From contig JAIXWY010000007.1 of the NCBI GenBank assembly GCA_027490995.1, forward strand, positions 1 to 36,362: DNA of 36,362 nucleotides, written 5' to 3'. Made by a program: the position numbers and the translations under genes. Each line of letters starts with the position of its first letter. The first letter of the stretch is position 1. Below, piece by piece: positions 34,361-36,362 of this stretch. Source of the stretch: Opitutaceae bacterium (GTDB taxonomy: Bacteria; Verrucomicrobiota; Verrucomicrobiia; Opitutales; Opitutaceae). The notes beneath the pieces are model-generated. The model made no database searches and had not been told where the DNA came from. It saw only the letters and a program-made list of their open reading frames with translations.

Positions 34361-35977
34361 TCAGCGGCGGGCGCCGCGGGTGAGTCGGCTGACGGGCTTC
34401 GGGGCCGCGTTGAGCGCTGGGTTGGTCTCGTCGAACAGCGCCGAGTAGATGTACGGAAACTCCGGGAATTTCTTCCGCTCGACGGCCTGGTTGATGAAGC
34501 GCTCGATGGAGCGGGCGTCACGGACGTCGTCCTCGGTCACAAGGGTGAAGGCCTCGCCGGTGTTTTGGGCGCGGCCGGTGCGGCCGATGCGGTGGACGTA
34601 GTCTTCGGGATTCTCTGGCACGTCGTAGTTGATGACGTGGGAGACACCGCGGATGTCGAGACCGCGGGCCGCGATGTCGGTGGCGACGAGCACCTCGAAG
34701 CGGCCGCTCTTGAAACCCTCGAGGGCCTCGACGCGCTCGCGCTGGCTGCGGTCCGAGTGGATCACGCCTACGGTGTGCTTGGCGGCGATGAGGCGGTGCG
34801 CAATGCGGTCGGCGCCCATGCGGGTACGGCAGAAGATGATCACGCTCTTGAACTGCGTGGCCTGCATCAGCTGCAGCAAGAGGTCGAACTTCTGCGACGC
34901 GACGACTGGGTAAAAGGCGTGGGCCACCGTCTCGGCCGCGGTCTGTTTGCGATCGATCTTCACCTCGACCGGCTCGTTCAGCGCCCAGGTGGCGAGCGAG
35001 GCGATCTCGGGGGGCAGCGTGGCGGTGAAGAACAGCGTCTGCCGCGACTTCGGCGTGCGGGAGACGATGCGTTTCACATCCGGGAGGAAGCCCATGTCGA
35101 GCATCCGGTCGACCTCGTCGAGCACGAGGATGTCGATCCCGGCGAGGCTGATCGCGCCCTGCTCCATGTGATCGAGCAGGCGGCCGGGCGTGGCAACGAT
35201 CACGTCGACGCCGTTCTCGAGGTCTTCGCGCTGTTTGCCGTAGCCGACGCCGCCGTAGATGACGGTGATGTCGAGGTTGGTGTACTTGCTGTAAAGTCGG
35301 AACGCCTCTTCGACTTGGAGGGCGAGCTCTCGGGTGGGTTCAAGCACGAGACAGCGCGGGTGCGGACCCTTGGTGCCGAGACGGTGCAGGATCGGGAGGG
35401 CGAAGGCGGCCGTCTTGCCTGTGCCGGTTTGGGCTGAACCGATGACGTCCTTGCCGGCGAGCACGACGGGAATGGCCTGGGCCTGAATCGGCGTGGGTTC
35501 TGCGTAGCCCTTCTCGAGGACCGCAAGGGCAACGCGGTCGGCGAGGCCCAGTTGGGTGAAAGCGGAATTGACCGGAGCCACCTCCGGCACCGGGCGAGGC
35601 GTGCGCGAACGGCGCGGTGCGGACGGCGCGGGAGCCGCTTCATCGCGCTCGCGCTCCATCCGCGGCGAACGAGAACGATCGGAATGGCCGCCCCGGCCGC
35701 GTCCACCGCCGCCTTGGCCGCCATGACCGTGGCCACCCCCCTGTCCGGAGCGCTCGTGGCGACCACCGCCACGGCTTTCGCCGTGGCTGGAGGACCCTTG
35801 ACCGCCGCCGCTGCGGCCGCGACCGCCTTCAGGGCGGCGCTGGCTGTCGGCGTGGACCTTGCGGGTGGGGTGTTGGGAGGGGGGAGGAGTGGTGGACTTG
35901 GCCGCTGGCTTGGCGGGCGCGTCCGTGGGCGAAGGGGCAAGGGTCTTGCGGAACTTCGCGATCAGCTTCTTCAACAT
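34361..35977 (-). CDS. RhlE-type DEAD-box RNA helicase
   Basis: A 538-residue ATP-dependent RNA helicase. The core begins at FTQLGL (140-145). It has the Q motif PTPIQAQAIP, Walker A AQTGTGKT (182-189), PTREL, TPGRLLDH, motif II DEVD (287-290, in place of DEAD), motif III TAT (in place of SAT), ATDIAARGLDI and HRIGRTGR. Relatives of RhlE help ribosome assembly and RNA turnover, often in the cold. The first 135 residues are a Gly/Arg/His/Ser-rich disordered region with RGG-like repeats, whereas most RhlE proteins have such tails at the C-terminus. A hairpin abuts the start codon (35978-35997). Confidence 0.93.
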   Translation of the reverse strand: MLKKLIAKFRKTLAPSPTDAPAKPAAKSTTPPPSQHPTRKVHADSQRRPEGGRGRSGGGQGSSSHGESRGGGRHERSGQGGGHGHGGQGGGGRGRGGHSDRSRSPRMERERDEAAPAPSAPRRSRTPRPVPEVAPVNSAFTQLGLADRVALAVLEKGYAEPTPIQAQAIPVVLAGKDVIGSAQTGTGKTAAFALPILHRLGTKGPHPRCLVLEPTRELALQVEEAFRLYSKYTNLDITVIYGGVGYGKQREDLENGVDVIVATPGRLLDHMEQGAISLAGIDILVLDEVDRMLDMGFLPDVKRIVSRTPKSRQTLFFTATLPPEIASLATWALNEPVEVKIDRKQTAAETVAHAFYPVVASQKFDLLLQLMQATQFKSVIIFCRTRMGADRIAHRLIAAKHTVGVIHSDRSQRERVEALEGFKSGRFEVLVATDIAARGLDIRGVSHVINYDVPENPEDYVHRIGRTGRAQNTGEAFTLVTEDDVRDARSIERFINQAVERKKFPEFPYIYSALFDETNPALNAAPKPVSRLTRGARR

Positions 35978-35997
35978 AGTCTTTTTGGCGAAAGACT
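35978..35997 (-). promoter_or_regulatory. Hairpin abutting the helicase start codon
   Basis: On the mRNA, AGUCUUU-CGCCAA-AAAGACU forms a perfect 7-base stem whose last base directly precedes the AUG at 35977; one more pair would include the A of AUG. A GGGAGAG (36006-36000) lies two bases upstream of the hairpin, too far from AUG unless the hairpin folds. Confidence 0.55.
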
Positions 35998-36060
35998 AAC
36001 TCTCCCGGTTTCGCCAGCCTTTGCAACCTCCGATCCCGTATGGCGCGATCCCCCGACGAA

Positions 36061-36169
36061 AAGGGGTCAGGCTTTGCGCTTTGCCGTAGTGGGTCGCGTT
36101 GCTTCGTCCTGTACGACGCCGCCGCGACGGTACGGCGAGCGAAACGCAAAGAGCAAAGCCTGACCCCTT
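36061..36169. repeat. GGGGTCAGGC inverted-repeat element, tandem unit 1
   Basis: Left arm AAGGGGTCAGGCTTTGC from 36061, right arm GCAAAGCCTGACCCCTT ending 36169; 24-base arms with one mismatch and an interior unlike those of the other loci. Confidence 0.92.
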
Positions 36170-36239
36170 AGCGGGTGGGCCTCCCGGTTTCGCCAGCCTT
36201 TGCAACCTCCGATCCCGTATGGCGCGATCCTCCGATGAA

Positions 36240-36348
36240 AAGGGGTCAGGCTTTGCGCTTTGCCGTAGCGGGTCGCGTTGCTTCGTCCTGTACGACGCCG
36301 CCGCGACGGTACGGCGAGCGAAACGCAAAGAGCAAAGCCTGACCCCTT
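36240..36348. repeat. GGGGTCAGGC inverted-repeat element, tandem unit 2
   Basis: Copy of the preceding element within the second 179-base unit; one interior difference (GTAGCGGG against GTAGTGGG). Confidence 0.92.
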
Positions 36349-36362
36349 AGCGGGTGGGCTTA

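Larger units (their letters stand above)
36002..36359. repeat. Tandem duplication of a 179-base unit
   Basis: Units 36002-36180 and 36181-36359 differ at three positions that I can find. Both start CTCCCGGTTTCGCCAGCC and end GCGGGTGGG-C. The array may continue past the window end. Confidence 0.93.
35978..36362. other. Repeat region upstream of the helicase gene
   Basis: No gene is supported. Apart from the start-codon hairpin, the stretch is filled by two tandem 179-base units, each with one GGGGTCAGGC inverted-repeat element. Frames here that encode PKGSGFALC or QSLTPF segments read repeat sequence. The helicase promoter must be inside or beyond the repeats. Confidence 0.75.

Overview
This is a high-GC chromosomal window with 28 protein genes that I can support, no rRNA, tRNA or CRISPR array, and a family of short GGGGTCAGGC-type inverted repeats. 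The gene content fits Verrucomicrobiota, most likely an Opitutaceae-like bacterium. The clues are a DUF1080 protein beside a PVC-type beta-propeller/cupredoxin protein, uxaC, a DUF3016 protein, few Shine-Dalgarno sequences, and intergenic repeats near a broken REP-associated transposase. This assignment is inference from gene families; no rRNA is present to confirm it.

Layout. Bases 1-326 hold repeats. Next come a YdeP-type molybdopterin oxidoreductase, a DUF3016 secreted protein and an S4-domain RNA-binding protein (327-3843). Bases 3844-5827 are a repeat-rich island with one single-pass membrane protein and a transposase remnant. A secreted DUF1080 protein and a propeller-cupredoxin protein form an operon (5828-9399), convergent with a LacI regulator (9454-10602). 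A MacAB-like operon (adaptor, ATPase, two permeases) spans 11002-15564. Facing it is a minus-strand run: phasin-like protein, UbiB kinase, U32 protein, and a long nucleotide kinase (21760 down to 15752). Another minus-strand operon is an OxyR-like LysR regulator, an MFS transporter and a class III aminotransferase (25560 down to 22044), with a small membrane protein divergent from it. Then come a zincin-like metallopeptidase, an LTxxQ periplasmic protein, a BaiN/YhiN-type flavoprotein and a PanE-like reductase (26129-29572). A uronate operon (uxaC plus a TIM-barrel isomerase, 31775 down to 29545) follows. Divergent from uxaC is a Tat-exported MACPF-like protein (32359-34131). A DEAD-box RNA helicase (35977 down to 34361) closes the window next to a 179-bp tandem duplication of the repeat element.

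How the genes work together. The clearest units are tripartite export (macA-like, ATPase, two permeases), uronate catabolism, phasin/UbiB coupled by a 4-base overlap, and transporter/aminotransferase coupled by a 4-base overlap.

Most interesting. (1) The Tat-signal protein at 32359-34131 carries a perforin-like YG-x2-YI-x5-GG signature and a lectin-like C-terminus, behind a perfect operator-like dyad. (2) The inverted-repeat family has conserved arms, variable interiors, a fixed asymmetry between arms, and local duplications that have copied the 3' end of a gene. (3) A hairpin sits directly against the start codon of the RNA helicase, between it and a possible ribosome binding site.
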